Origin: Devosia sp. | GTDB taxonomy: Bacteria > Pseudomonadota > Alphaproteobacteria > Rhizobiales > Devosiaceae | DNA: 53,657 nt | Assembly: GCA_030680995.1 (NCBI GenBank) | Contig: JAUXUM010000080.1 | Span: forward strand, 1-53,657 | Direction of reading: 5' to 3' | Shown: piece after piece, positions 8,336 to 16,138 of the stretch | Layout: each line of letters begins with the position of its first letter | Numbering within the stretch: position 1 is the first letter of the stretch | The notes under the pieces: generated by a model | What the model was told of the DNA's origin: nothing | What the model saw: the letters and a program-made list of their open reading frames with translations, nothing else | Databases searched by the model: none | Program-made: the position numbers and the translations under genes

Positions 8336-9223
8336 ATGACCATCCGCATTGGCGCCAACCCGATTGGCTGGAGCAATGACGACATGCTGGAGATCGGCGG
8401 CGACATTTCGCTCGGGCAGTGCCTGAGCGAGGCCCGCGCGGCCGGCTTCACCGGCATGGAGCTGGGCAACAAGTTCCCGCGCACTGCCGGAGAGCTGCGG
8501 CCGATCCTTGCGGCGCACGGGCACGATCTGGTCTCGGGCTGGTATTCGGTGGAGCTGCTGGTCCGCGACGTCGAGGCCGAGTGGCAGGCGAGCCGGCCGC
8601 ATGCGACCCTGCTCCGGGAAATGGGGTGCGAGGCGATGATCCTCGCCGAAACCTCCAACGCCATCCACGGGCGGAAGGGGACGCCGCTCTCGGCCCGCCC
8701 GCTGTTGCCCAAGGCCGAGTGGAAGCAATGGGCGCGGCGGCTCTCGGAGTTCTCGCGGCGTTTGAAGGACGAGGACGGGCTGCAGGCCGTCTATCACTAC
8801 CACATGGGCACCATCGTCCAGGCCGAGAACGAGATCGACCGCATGATGGAGCTGACCACCGACGCGCTGGGGCTGCTGCTCGATACCGGCCACGCCGTCT
8901 ATGGCGGCGCCGACCCGGTGCGGCTGGCGCGGCACTATCGCCAGCGCATCCACCATGTGCATGCCAAGGATGTGCGCGAGGATGTGATGTGGCAAAGCCG
9001 CAGGGAGGACTGGAGCTTTCTGGACTCGGTGCTGGCCGGCGTCTACACCGTTCCCGGCGACGGGCTGATCGACTACCCTCAAATCTTCCGCGCGCTCGAA
9101 GGTTATTCGGGCTGGGTGGTGGTCGAGGCCGAGCAGGACCCGAAAAAGGCCATCCCGGCCGAATACTCAAGGCTCGGCTACAACAACCTCACCCGGTTCC
9201 TCAAGGAAGGCGGCCTCATTTGA
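8336..9223 (+). CDS. iolE: Inosose (2-keto-myo-inositol) dehydratase
   Basis: IolE removes water from scyllo-inosose to give the trihydroxycyclohexanedione that IolD uses. The 295-residue protein is a xylose-isomerase-like TIM barrel starting MTIRIGANPIGWSNDD. Likely metal ligands are in LLLDTGHAVYGGADP (Asp183, His186), the HHVHAKD motif (around residue 206) and VVVEAEQDP near the C-terminus. The track ORF starts too early; ATG 8336 has an AGAAGGAAC ribosome site and matches family length. The stop TGA overlaps a TTG start of the following small gene, so the two are probably translationally coupled. Confidence 0.95.
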   Translation: MTIRIGANPIGWSNDDMLEIGGDISLGQCLSEARAAGFTGMELGNKFPRTAGELRPILAAHGHDLVSGWYSVELLVRDVEAEWQASRPHATLLREMGCEAMILAETSNAIHGRKGTPLSARPLLPKAEWKQWARRLSEFSRRLKDEDGLQAVYHYHMGTIVQAENEIDRMMELTTDALGLLLDTGHAVYGGADPVRLARHYRQRIHHVHAKDVREDVMWQSRREDWSFLDSVLAGVYTVPGDGLIDYPQIFRALEGYSGWVVVEAEQDPKKAIPAEYSRLGYNNLTRFLKEGGLI

Positions 9224-9447
9224 AACAAACCGAACTCGACTGGTTCCGGCCGCTATGGCGGCGCGTGGCGGTGACCGTCTTCGTCGCCGTCTGGTTCGCC
9301 TGGGAGGTCCTGTGGAATCAGGAACAGCTCTGGATGGCGATCACCGGCCTGGCGCTGGCCTATGCGGTGTGGAACTTCTTCATCAAATTCGAGCCGCGCG
9401 ACAGCAAGCCGGACGAGGACGGAGACAATGGCAAACCTCAGGCTTAG
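9220..9447 (+). CDS. Small one- or two-TM membrane protein in the iol operon (DUF3329-like)
   Basis: This 75-residue gene is hidden in the track inside a long iolE shadow ORF. Its TTG start (9220-9222) overlaps the iolE stop as TTGA, and AAGGAAGGCGG just upstream is a strong ribosome site. The protein begins LKQTELDWFRPLWRRVAV, has two hydrophobic stretches (about residues 13-28 and 36-54) and a charged, Asp-rich tail. The FRPLWRR start followed by two helices recalls the small DUF3329 proteins of alphaproteobacteria; this is by recall, not search. Its end overlaps iolB by 20 bases, so it is locked into the operon. It may be an inner-membrane accessory of inositol uptake or an unrelated passenger. 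Confidence 0.7.
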   Translation: MKQTELDWFRPLWRRVAVTVFVAVWFAWEVLWNQEQLWMAITGLALAYAVWNFFIKFEPRDSKPDEDGDNGKPQA

Positions 9448-10222
9448 GCCGAAGGCCGCGACCGGCCTGGTCCATCACGTCACCCCGCAAAGCGCCGGCT
9501 GGACCTATGTCGGCTTCGACCTCTGGAAGCTCGCGCCAGGCGAAACCGCGCGCGGCGGCCTGCCCGATCGCGAGGTATGCCTGGTGCTGGTTTCCGGCAG
9601 GGCGGGGGTGAGCGTCGACGGCAAGGATCTGGGCGAACTCGGCGGCCGCATGAGCCCCTTCGACGGCCCCGGCTTTTCGGTCTATGCCCCCGCCGGCGCC
9701 AACTGGCAGGTCGCGGCGACGACGGACCTCGAACTCGCCGTCTGCACCGCGCCCGGCCGGACCGGCTCGCACCCGGTGCGCGTCATCGGGCCCGGTGATG
9801 TCGAGCGGCTGAGCCGCGGCACGGGCACCAATACCCGCTACCCCGCCAACATCCTCCCCGAGACCGCTCCCGCCGACTCCCTGCTGGTGGTCGAGGTGAT
9901 CACCCCCGGCGGGCACACCTCCTCCTACCCGCCGCACAAGCACGACCGGGACGACCTGCCGCGCGAGAGCCTGCTCGAGGAGACCTACTACCACCGGTTT
10001 TCGAAGCCGCAGGGTTTCGGCTTCCAGCGCGTCTATACCGACGACCGCGGCCTCGACGAGACCGTGCTGATCGAGGATGGCGATGTGGTGATGGTGCCGC
10101 GCGGCTATCATCCGGTGGCGACGGTGCATGGCTACGACATCTATTACCTGAATGTCATGGCCGGGCCGAAGCGGACCTGGAAGTTCTACAACGCGCCCGA
10201 GCATGAGTGGATGCTGCAGTAA
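9428..10222 (+). CDS. iolB: 5-deoxy-glucuronate isomerase
   Basis: IolB converts 5-deoxy-glucuronate to 5-dehydro-2-deoxygluconate, the substrate of IolC. The 264-residue protein has the KduI/IolB bicupin fold. The metal-binding motif is visible in the C-terminal cupin: SSYPPHKHDRDD with paired histidines, ETYYHRF, and the late GYHPVATVHGYDIYYLNVMAGP. ATG 9428 is chosen because GACGGAGAC precedes it and it starts at the expected MANLRLRP; the track start is too early. It overlaps the upstream small gene by 20 bases and ends the iol operon, before REP-like element E. Confidence 0.95.
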   Translation: MANLRLRPKAATGLVHHVTPQSAGWTYVGFDLWKLAPGETARGGLPDREVCLVLVSGRAGVSVDGKDLGELGGRMSPFDGPGFSVYAPAGANWQVAATTDLELAVCTAPGRTGSHPVRVIGPGDVERLSRGTGTNTRYPANILPETAPADSLLVVEVITPGGHTSSYPPHKHDRDDLPRESLLEETYYHRFSKPQGFGFQRVYTDDRGLDETVLIEDGDVVMVPRGYHPVATVHGYDIYYLNVMAGPKRTWKFYNAPEHEWMLQ

Positions 10223-10306
10223 CCCCTCACCCGCCCTCCCGCCGCGCCCGGCGCGCGGGCGCGTCGCGGCGGGCCGGACACCCTCTCCCGCAAGGGGAGA
10301 GGGGAA
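10223..10306. repeat. REP-like palindromes (element E) after iolB
   Basis: CCCCTCACCCGCCCTCCCG is followed by CCGCGCCCGGCGCGCGG-type dyads and by the hairpin CCCTCTCC-CGCAA-GGGGAGAGG (10281-10304), the motif also found in elements B and D. It lies at the end of the iol operon and may act as its terminator. Confidence 0.75.
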
Positions 10307-10400
10307 CACCGAGTTTCGATCCTAATCCTCCCGCCCACAATCCCTTGACCTCCTGCCAGCTTCCCGCGATAGCACGGCAAATCCCTTGCCGGAGACCTCG

Positions 10401-11255
10401 ATGGCCGCCTCCAACTTCATCCTCACCCTCAGTTGTGCCGACCGGCCGGGCATTGTCGCGGCGGTAACCACCGAGCTGGCCGCGCTCGACGCCAATATCG
10501 CCGAATCCAACCAGTTCTGGGATCGCGAGACCGGGCAGTTCTTCATGCGGCTGGCTTTCACCGCCCCCGAGGACGTCGGCCGCGAGACGCTGGAGCGGGC
10601 GCTACAGCCGGCGGCCGAGCGCTTCGGCATGCGCACCACGCTCGCCGACGAGGCGCGGCGCAAGAAGATCCTGGTGATGGTCAGCAAGTTCGACCATGCC
10701 ATGCTGCATCTGCTCTATCAGATCCGGGTCGGCTGGCTCGACGCGGAGGTGGTGGCCATCGTCTCCAACCATGAGCATTCGCGCGCCACGGCGGACTATG
10801 AAGCCATCCCCTTCCACCTGCTGCCGGTGGGCAAGAACGGCAAGGCCGAGCAGGAGGAACAGGTCCTGGGCCTGGTCAAGGAGACCGGCGCCGACCTCGT
10901 GGTGCTGGCCCGCTACATGCAGATCCTTTCCGACAGGTTCGCCACCCGGCTCTACGGCCGGATCATCAACATCCACCACTCGTTCCTGCCCTCGTTCAAG
11001 GGCGCCAGGCCCTATCACCAGGCGCATGAGCGCGGCGTCAAGATCATCGGCGCCACCGCGCACTACGTGACGCCCGAGCTGGACGAAGGCCCGATCATCG
11101 AGCAGGACACGGCGCGGGTGAACCACGCCATGAGCCCGGACGACCTGATCGCGGTGGGGCGCGATATCGAATCGCGGGTACTGGCGCGGGCGGTGAAGCT
11201 GCACCTGGAGTCGCGGGTGATGCTCAATGGGAAGCGGACGGTGGTGTTCGGGTAG
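10401..11255 (+). CDS. purU: Formyltetrahydrofolate deformylase
   Basis: PurU hydrolyses 10-formyl-tetrahydrofolate to formate and tetrahydrofolate in one-carbon and purine metabolism. The 284-residue protein has an N-terminal ACT domain (about residues 4-75; LSCADRPGIVAAVT) and a formyltransferase-like domain (about 90-275). The catalytic Asn-His pair is in INIHHSFLPSF (Asn190, His192) and the Asp in HYVTPELDEGPIIEQD. ATG 10401 is used with CCGGAGACC upstream; the track start at 10386 is a TTG inside that site. It appears monocistronic. Confidence 0.95.
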   Translation: MAASNFILTLSCADRPGIVAAVTTELAALDANIAESNQFWDRETGQFFMRLAFTAPEDVGRETLERALQPAAERFGMRTTLADEARRKKILVMVSKFDHAMLHLLYQIRVGWLDAEVVAIVSNHEHSRATADYEAIPFHLLPVGKNGKAEQEEQVLGLVKETGADLVVLARYMQILSDRFATRLYGRIINIHHSFLPSFKGARPYHQAHERGVKIIGATAHYVTPELDEGPIIEQDTARVNHAMSPDDLIAVGRDIESRVLARAVKLHLESRVMLNGKRTVVFG

Positions 11256-11304
11256 GTGTTTTCACTCTCTGGCATCCGGGGGGGAAGTTCAGTACATTGG
11301 ACAC

Positions 11305-11592
11305 ATGATTACTGCAGAAAAGATCAGCACGATTGCCGCCAAGGCAGCTCGGGCCCACCTGCCAAGCAAAGTCGTGCAGCGGGTATTCAGCGAGCCCACA
11401 ATCGACTCGGAGGGCAAGGACGCGCTTCGTCTCACGGTCGTGATTGCGCCGGATTCCGTGTCGCGCATTACCGGGGACGCATTGCTGGACACGCTCGTCC
11501 AGATTCAGCGGGATCTTCAGGCGGAAGGCGAAGATCGTCTAGCCATTGTCGAATACGCGACCGAGGACGAGCTACACGATGTCGGTGATTAA
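11305..11592 (+). CDS. Hypothetical protein, first gene of a coupled two-gene unit
   Basis: The 95-residue acidic protein starts MITAEKISTIAAKAARAHLP and has no signal peptide or membrane segment. The middle (LRLTVVIAPDSVSRITGDALLDTLVQIQRDLQAEGE) predicts a short alpha/beta domain, and it ends with the acidic segment VEYATEDELHDVGD. It overlaps the next gene by 14 bases, so the two should be made together. I do not recognise a named family. Small acidic first gene plus overlapping larger gene is the layout of toxin-antitoxin or regulator-effector pairs, but that is inference. GC is visibly lower than in purU and cysA on either side. ATG 11305 is used; a GGGGGGAAG stretch lies about 20 bases upstream. 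Confidence 0.65.
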   Translation: MITAEKISTIAAKAARAHLPSKVVQRVFSEPTIDSEGKDALRLTVVIAPDSVSRITGDALLDTLVQIQRDLQAEGEDRLAIVEYATEDELHDVGD

Positions 11593-12094
11593 CCCAAGTC
11601 ATCTCCTCGAACAGGCTAAGAATCTTATTGCGCCCCCCGTTGCCGGGGCGCCAAGACGGGTAGACCCGAGGCGGGCGATCTCAGCAGCATACCATGGTGT
11701 GTTTCACGCCATCATGGCGGCGGCGGCCGCCCAATTCATCGGCGCTACGAAAGGAAACACCTCTGAGTATGGGCTCGTTTATCGTTCGATAGGCCATAGG
11801 CAACTGAAGGACCTTTGCAGCGATCTAAAGAAGCCATCTCTACCGCAGAAGTTGACGGCATATATCCCATCAGGTGGATTTGGAAGCGACATTGTTTCGT
11901 TTGCGAGCGCGGTGGTTGAACTGCAGGAGAAACGTCACACAGCGGACTACGACCCGCTGGTGAAGATCCGTTCGGCAGACGCGGCCCTGGCAGTCCGAAC
12001 AGCGGAATCCGCCTTGGCACGTTTCGCTGCCCTCCAAGCAGACGCGAAGTTGGCATTCCTCGGACTTCTTGTGTTCAAATCCCGCCCTGACTAA
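11579..12094 (+). CDS. HEPN-like helical protein of unknown function, second gene of the unit
   Basis: The 171-residue, mostly helical protein carries DPRRAISAAYHGVFHAIM (residues 29-46), which resembles the first helix of HEPN-type proteins, and LQEKRHTADYDP (about 125-136), which resembles the R..ADYD segment seen in some HEPN proteins. The canonical HEPN RNase motif R-x4-6-H is not present at the expected late position, though R32-x6-H39 occurs early. HEPN proteins are often RNases or nucleotidyltransferase partners in toxin-antitoxin and defence systems; here function is unknown. ATG 11579 lies within the end of the upstream gene. Codon use is more AT-rich than in the flanking genes, which suggests transfer. 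It ends three bases from the convergent cysA stop. Confidence 0.65.
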   Translation: MSVINPSHLLEQAKNLIAPPVAGAPRRVDPRRAISAAYHGVFHAIMAAAAAQFIGATKGNTSEYGLVYRSIGHRQLKDLCSDLKKPSLPQKLTAYIPSGGFGSDIVSFASAVVELQEKRHTADYDPLVKIRSADAALAVRTAESALARFAALQADAKLAFLGLLVFKSRPD

Positions 12095-12097
12095 ACG

Positions 12098-13138
12098 CTA
12101 CCCCTTCACCGGGAACAGCCGCCAGCGCTTCGGCCGGAAGGCGATGCGGCTCTTTTCACCCGCCGGGTGGTCGAAGGGCAAATCGATCTCGACCCGCTCC
12201 TTGCCGCCACCGATCTCGAGTTCGACCCTTCGGGTGCCGCCCACCCGGCGGGACGCCGCGACCACCCCGGCGAGCGCGGCGCCGTCTTCGACCAGTTCGA
12301 CGTCGTGCGGGCGGAAATAGAGAAGGGCCGCGCCGGTCGTCTCATCGGGCGCCGGCAGGCCGATGGCCCGGCCGCCGACCCAGAGTTCCTTGTTCTCGAC
12401 CTCGACCGGCAGGTAGCTCGACTCGCCGATGAAGCCGAAGACGAAAGGCGAATTGGGCTTGTCGTAGACATCGTCGGGCGAGCCGACCTGCTCGATCATT
12501 CCCTGGCTCATCACCACCAGCCGATCGGCGAGCTCGAGCGCTTCCTCCTGATCGTGGGTGACGAAGACGGTGGTATGATTGGTATTGTCGTGGATCTCGC
12601 GCAGCCATTTCCTGAGTTCGCGCCGCACCTGCGCGTCGAGCGCGCCGAACGGCTCGTCGAGCAGCAGCACGCGCGGCTCGATGGCGAGCGCCCGGGCCAG
12701 CGCCACGCGCTGGCGCTGCCCGCCCGAGAGCTGGTTGGGATAGCGCTTCTCGAGGCCCGACAACTGTACCAGATCGAGCAGTTCGAGCGCCCGCCGCCGG
12801 ATCTCGCCCTTGGGCGGCCGGGTGGCGGATGGCCGCACCTTGAGACCGAACGAGATGTTCTCGAGGATGGTCATATGCCGGAACAGCGCATAGTGCTGGA
12901 AGACGAAGCCGACATTGCGCTCCTGCACCGATTTGTAGCTGGCATCCTCCTCGCCGAAATAGATGGCGCCTTCGGTCGGCGCCTCGAGTCCGGCGATCAG
13001 CCGCAGCAGCGTGGTCTTGCCCGAACCCGACGGTCCGAGCAGCGCGATCAGTTCGCCCGAGCGGATGTCGAGCGAGATGTCGTGCAGCGCCGGAAAGCGG
13101 TCGAACTCCTTGCGCACGTTGGCGACGCGAACTTCCAT
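12098..13138 (-). CDS. cysA: Sulfate/thiosulfate ABC transporter ATP-binding protein
   Basis: CysA is the ATPase that drives sulfate import at the inner membrane. The 346-residue protein has Walker A GPSGSGKTT (about residues 35-43), the Q-loop FVFQHYALF, signature [15 protein letters not shown], Walker B VLLLDEPFGALD and switch His in VFVTHDQEEAL. About residues 240-346 are the regulatory TOBE-like extension typical of CysA. It is last in the operon cysP-cysT-cysW-cysA, 16 bases after cysW. Length and order are canonical. Confidence 0.93.
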   Translation of the reverse strand: MEVRVANVRKEFDRFPALHDISLDIRSGELIALLGPSGSGKTTLLRLIAGLEAPTEGAIYFGEEDASYKSVQERNVGFVFQHYALFRHMTILENISFGLKVRPSATRPPKGEIRRRALELLDLVQLSGLEKRYPNQLSGGQRQRVALARALAIEPRVLLLDEPFGALDAQVRRELRKWLREIHDNTNHTTVFVTHDQEEALELADRLVVMSQGMIEQVGSPDDVYDKPNSPFVFGFIGESSYLPVEVENKELWVGGRAIGLPAPDETTGAALLYFRPHDVELVEDGAALAGVVAASRRVGGTRRVELEIGGGKERVEIDLPFDHPAGEKSRIAFRPKRWRLFPVKG

Positions 13139-13154
13139 CTACCCCAACCCCTGA

Positions 13155-14024
13155 TTAGTGTCCGCCGTTCGTGGCGGCCAGTTCGTCCCCGAAGCGCCAT
13201 TCGAGGATGGACTTCAGCACCAATGTGACCAGCGCCAGGAGTGCCAGCATGGCGGCCAGCGAAAACGCCGCAACCGCATTATATTCATTATAGAGGATTT
13301 CGATCTGCAGCGGCATGGTCGTGGTTTGCCCGCGAATGCGGCCCGAAACCACGGTCACCGCACCGAATTCCCCCATGGCGCGGGCATTGCATAGAAGCAC
13401 GCCGTAGAGCAAGCCCCACTTGATGTTGGGAAGCGTCACCCGCCAGAACGTCTGCCAGCCATTGGCACCGAGCGAAATCGCCGCCTCCTCGTCGCCCGTT
13501 CCCTGAACCTGCATGAGCGGGATGAGTTCGCGCGCGACGAATGGAAAGGTGACGAAGATGGTGGCGAGAACGATCCCCGGCACGGCGAACAGCACTTCGA
13601 TGCCATAGGATCTGAGCCATGGGCCCAGCATGCTGCCGGCGCCGAACAGCAGCACATAGACCAGCCCGGAGATCACCGGCGAGACCGAAAACGGCAGGTC
13701 GATCAGGGTGATCAGGAAAGCCTTGCCCTTGAACTCGTATTTGGCGATGGCCCAGGCAGCGCAGACGCCGAAGACAATATTGAGCGGCACCGAAATGGCC
13801 GCGACGAGGAGCGTGAGCCGGATCGCCGCCTGCGCATCCTTGTCGGCCAGCGCCTTGAGGAATTCGTCGGGCCCGCGCCGGAAGGCCTCGGCGAAAACCG
13901 TGGTGAGCGGCAGCACCAGGATAACGGCGATAAAGACGAGCGAGATGCCGATCAGCACCCACTGGACGGGCCTGCTTTCGCTGGTTGCGGCGCGTACGCG
14001 GCGTTGGGCGGCACTAGAGGGCAT
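13155..14024 (-). CDS. cysW: Sulfate/thiosulfate ABC transporter permease
   Basis: The 289-residue protein has six predicted membrane helices and the binding-protein-dependent transport EAA loop (EEAAISLGANGWQTFWRVTLP) that contacts CysA. ATG 14024 is used; it has a GGCGGAGG ribosome site and overlaps the cysT stop by 11 bases, whereas the track start at 14081 lies inside cysT. CysW and CysT form the channel for sulfate released by the periplasmic protein. Confidence 0.92.
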   Translation of the reverse strand: MPSSAAQRRVRAATSESRPVQWVLIGISLVFIAVILVLPLTTVFAEAFRRGPDEFLKALADKDAQAAIRLTLLVAAISVPLNIVFGVCAAWAIAKYEFKGKAFLITLIDLPFSVSPVISGLVYVLLFGAGSMLGPWLRSYGIEVLFAVPGIVLATIFVTFPFVARELIPLMQVQGTGDEEAAISLGANGWQTFWRVTLPNIKWGLLYGVLLCNARAMGEFGAVTVVSGRIRGQTTTMPLQIEILYNEYNAVAAFSLAAMLALLALVTLVLKSILEWRFGDELAATNGGH

Positions 14025-14877
14025 AGCCAAACCTCCGCCGGCTCCAGGCCTGGATAAGGTTGATGATAAACAATAGCGCAAATGAGATCATCAGCATGAC
14101 GGCGGCAATGACGGTAGCGCCGACATAGTTGAACTCCTCGAGCCGGATGACGATCAGCAGCGGCGCGATCTCGGAAACCAGCGGGATATTGCCGGCGATG
14201 AACACCACCGAGCCGTATTCGCCGACCGCGCGGGCGAAGGCCAGGGCGAAGCCGGTGAGAATGGCGGGCGTGAGCCCGGGCAGCAGCACTCGGGTAACGG
14301 TCTGCCAGCGATTGGCGCCCAGCGTCGCCGCGGCCTCCTCGATCTCGTGCTGAACCTCTTCGAGGACCGGCTGCACCGTGCGGACCATGAAGGGCAGGCC
14401 GACAAAGATCAGGGCGATGACGATGCCTGCCGGCGTATAGGCCAGGCGGATGCCGAACGGGGCGAAGAACGCGCCGATCGGTCCGTTGGGAGCATAGATG
14501 GCGGTGAGCGCGATGCCGGCCACCGCCGTCGGCAGCGCGAACGGCAGATCGATGATGGCATCGACGATGCGCCGGCCGGGGAAACGGTAGCGCACCAGCA
14601 CCCAGGCGAGCAGGGTCCCGAAGACCACGTTCACCAGCGCCGCAATGAGCGCGGTGCTGAACGAGACGCGGAGCGCGCCCAGAACGCGCGGGTCGGTGGC
14701 GTAGCGCCAGAAGCCGTCGAAACCCAGACCCGCCGACCGGATGCCCAGCGCGATCAGCGGGATGAGGATAATCAGAGAGAAGTAGGCAATCATGAAGCCG
14801 AACGTCAGCCCAAAACCCGGAATGACGCTCGGCTGCCTGAATCGCCACCTCGCCCTCTTGCGGGTGGTGAGTACCAT
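14014..14877 (-). CDS. cysT: Sulfate/thiosulfate ABC transporter permease
   Basis: The 287-residue inner-membrane permease has the motif EEAAATLGANRWQTVTRVLLP of the EAA loop and about six hydrophobic helices from residue 20 on. The track ORF is too long: residues before MVLTTRKRARWRF read through cysP in another frame. The chosen ATG 14877 lies four bases after the cysP stop and is followed by a basic N-terminus and then the first helix, the normal topology. The partner is CysW. The gene is also called cysU. Confidence 0.92.
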   Translation of the reverse strand: MVLTTRKRARWRFRQPSVIPGFGLTFGFMIAYFSLIILIPLIALGIRSAGLGFDGFWRYATDPRVLGALRVSFSTALIAALVNVVFGTLLAWVLVRYRFPGRRIVDAIIDLPFALPTAVAGIALTAIYAPNGPIGAFFAPFGIRLAYTPAGIVIALIFVGLPFMVRTVQPVLEEVQHEIEEAAATLGANRWQTVTRVLLPGLTPAILTGFALAFARAVGEYGSVVFIAGNIPLVSEIAPLLIVIRLEEFNYVGATVIAAVMLMISFALLFIINLIQAWSRRRFGYAL

Positions 14878-14881
14878 GCGC

Positions 14882-15907
14882 CTATTGCCCCGTCGGAACG
14901 TAAATCTGGTCGAAAATGCCGCCATCGCCGAAGAACTCCGGCTGCACCCGCCGCCAGCCGCCGAACGCCTCGATGGCGACGAGATCGACCTCGCCGAAGC
15001 GGGCGATGTCCTCCGGATCGGCGAGGTCGGGCCTGAACGGGCGGTAATAGTGCTTGGCCGCCAGCGCCTGGCCTTCCGCCGAATAGAGATATTCGAGATA
15101 GGCCTGGGCGAGTTCGAGATTGCCCTTCTTCTCGGCATTGGCCTCGACCACCGCCACCGGCGGTTCGGCGAGGATGGAGATCGACGGCGTGACGATGTCG
15201 AAAGCGTCGGGTCCGAGTTCCTCGATGGCCAGATAGGCCTCGTTCTCCCAGGCGAGCAGCACGTCGCCGATGCCGCGCTGGACGAAGGTGGTGGTCGAGC
15301 CGCGGGCGCCCGAATCGAACACCGGCACCCGCCGGTAGAGTTCGGAGACGAAGGCGCGCGCCGTCTCGTCGCCGCCGCCCTCCTGCGCCCTGGCCCAGGC
15401 CCAGGCGGCGAGCAGGTTCCAGCGCGCGCCGCCCGAGGTCTTCGGGTTGGGCGTGATCACCTCGATCCCCTCCTTGATCAGATCGCCCCAGTCGGCGATG
15501 CCCTTTGGATTGCCCTTGCGGACGAGGAAGACGATGGTCGAAGTGTAGGGCGCGTTGTTGTTCGCGAATTTGCCGCGCCAATCGTCGGGAATGAGGCCGG
15601 TGGCGTCGGCGATGGCGTTGATGTCGCTTTCGAGCGCCAGGGTGACGACGTCGGCCTCCAGCCCGTCGATGACGGTGCGGGCCTGCGAGCCCGAGCCGCC
15701 ATGGGTGACCCGGATGGCGACGGTCTCGCCCTGCTGCTGCCGCCAGTGGGCTGCGAACGCTTCATTGAACTCGCGATAGAATTCGCGCGTCGGATCATAC
15801 GAGACGTTTGTGAGAGTCCGGTCCCGCGCATGCGCGGTGACGACAAGACCCAGGACCAAGGATGCGGCAAGGGCCGCATAGGCCAGAAGTCTCGCGGTTC
15901 TCTTCAT
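14882..15907 (-). CDS. cysP: Sulfate ABC transporter substrate-binding protein
   Basis: This 341-residue secreted protein has a signal peptide (about residues 1-27, ending VVTAHA) and the Sbp/CysP family signatures VTHGGSGSQARTVIDGLEAD (near 67-86) and NPKTSGGARWNLLAAWAWA. These residues bind the tetrahedral anion by backbone amides. It delivers sulfate or thiosulfate to CysTW in the periplasm. It is the first gene of cysPTWA, with a GAGGAGGCGACG ribosome site. Whether it is the sulfate (Sbp) or thiosulfate (CysP) paralogue cannot be decided by eye. Confidence 0.9.
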   Translation of the reverse strand: MKRTARLLAYAALAASLVLGLVVTAHARDRTLTNVSYDPTREFYREFNEAFAAHWRQQQGETVAIRVTHGGSGSQARTVIDGLEADVVTLALESDINAIADATGLIPDDWRGKFANNNAPYTSTIVFLVRKGNPKGIADWGDLIKEGIEVITPNPKTSGGARWNLLAAWAWARAQEGGGDETARAFVSELYRRVPVFDSGARGSTTTFVQRGIGDVLLAWENEAYLAIEELGPDAFDIVTPSISILAEPPVAVVEANAEKKGNLELAQAYLEYLYSAEGQALAAKHYYRPFRPDLADPEDIARFGEVDLVAIEAFGGWRRVQPEFFGDGGIFDQIYVPTGQ

Positions 15908-15936
15908 CGTCGCCTCCTCAACTGGTAACTTCCTTT

Positions 15937-15964
15937 ACTCTACCTTATCGGTCGGCATTAACAA
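15937..15964 (-). promoter_or_regulatory. Possible promoter of cysPTWA
   Basis: On the minus strand TTGTTA (15959-15964) and TAGAGT (15937-15942) are separated by 16 bases, about 30 bases upstream of cysP. The match is weak to moderate, and no regulator site is clear beside it. Confidence 0.3.
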
Positions 15965-16138
15965 GGAAGCCGGAAATCGGGGAGTTTGGCGGAAATGGAA
16001 AAGTTTTCTTCCCTCTTTGCCTGACCGAGCACGAACACTGCGTCGTACTCGCCGGTCGGGATGCAGGAGAGCATCCAGTTTCGCAGGGCCGCCCACGACG
16101 GCGGGCTGTCCAGCCGGGTTCCACGCGGCGAAGCGCCT

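Noticed and set aside
6372-8336. 654-residue minus-strand ORF opposite iolD
   Set aside because: Antisense shadow; iolD has complete ThDP motifs and a strong ribosome site.
1784-10304. CRISPR-like interpretation of repeated palindromes
   Set aside because: The repeats are far apart in separate gene gaps, of varied size, with no spacers and no cas genes.
11579-12094. Calling the second gene of the low-GC unit a proven HEPN toxin
   Set aside because: The R-x4-6-H RNase motif is not where HEPN toxins have it and no toxin partner of known family is beside it.
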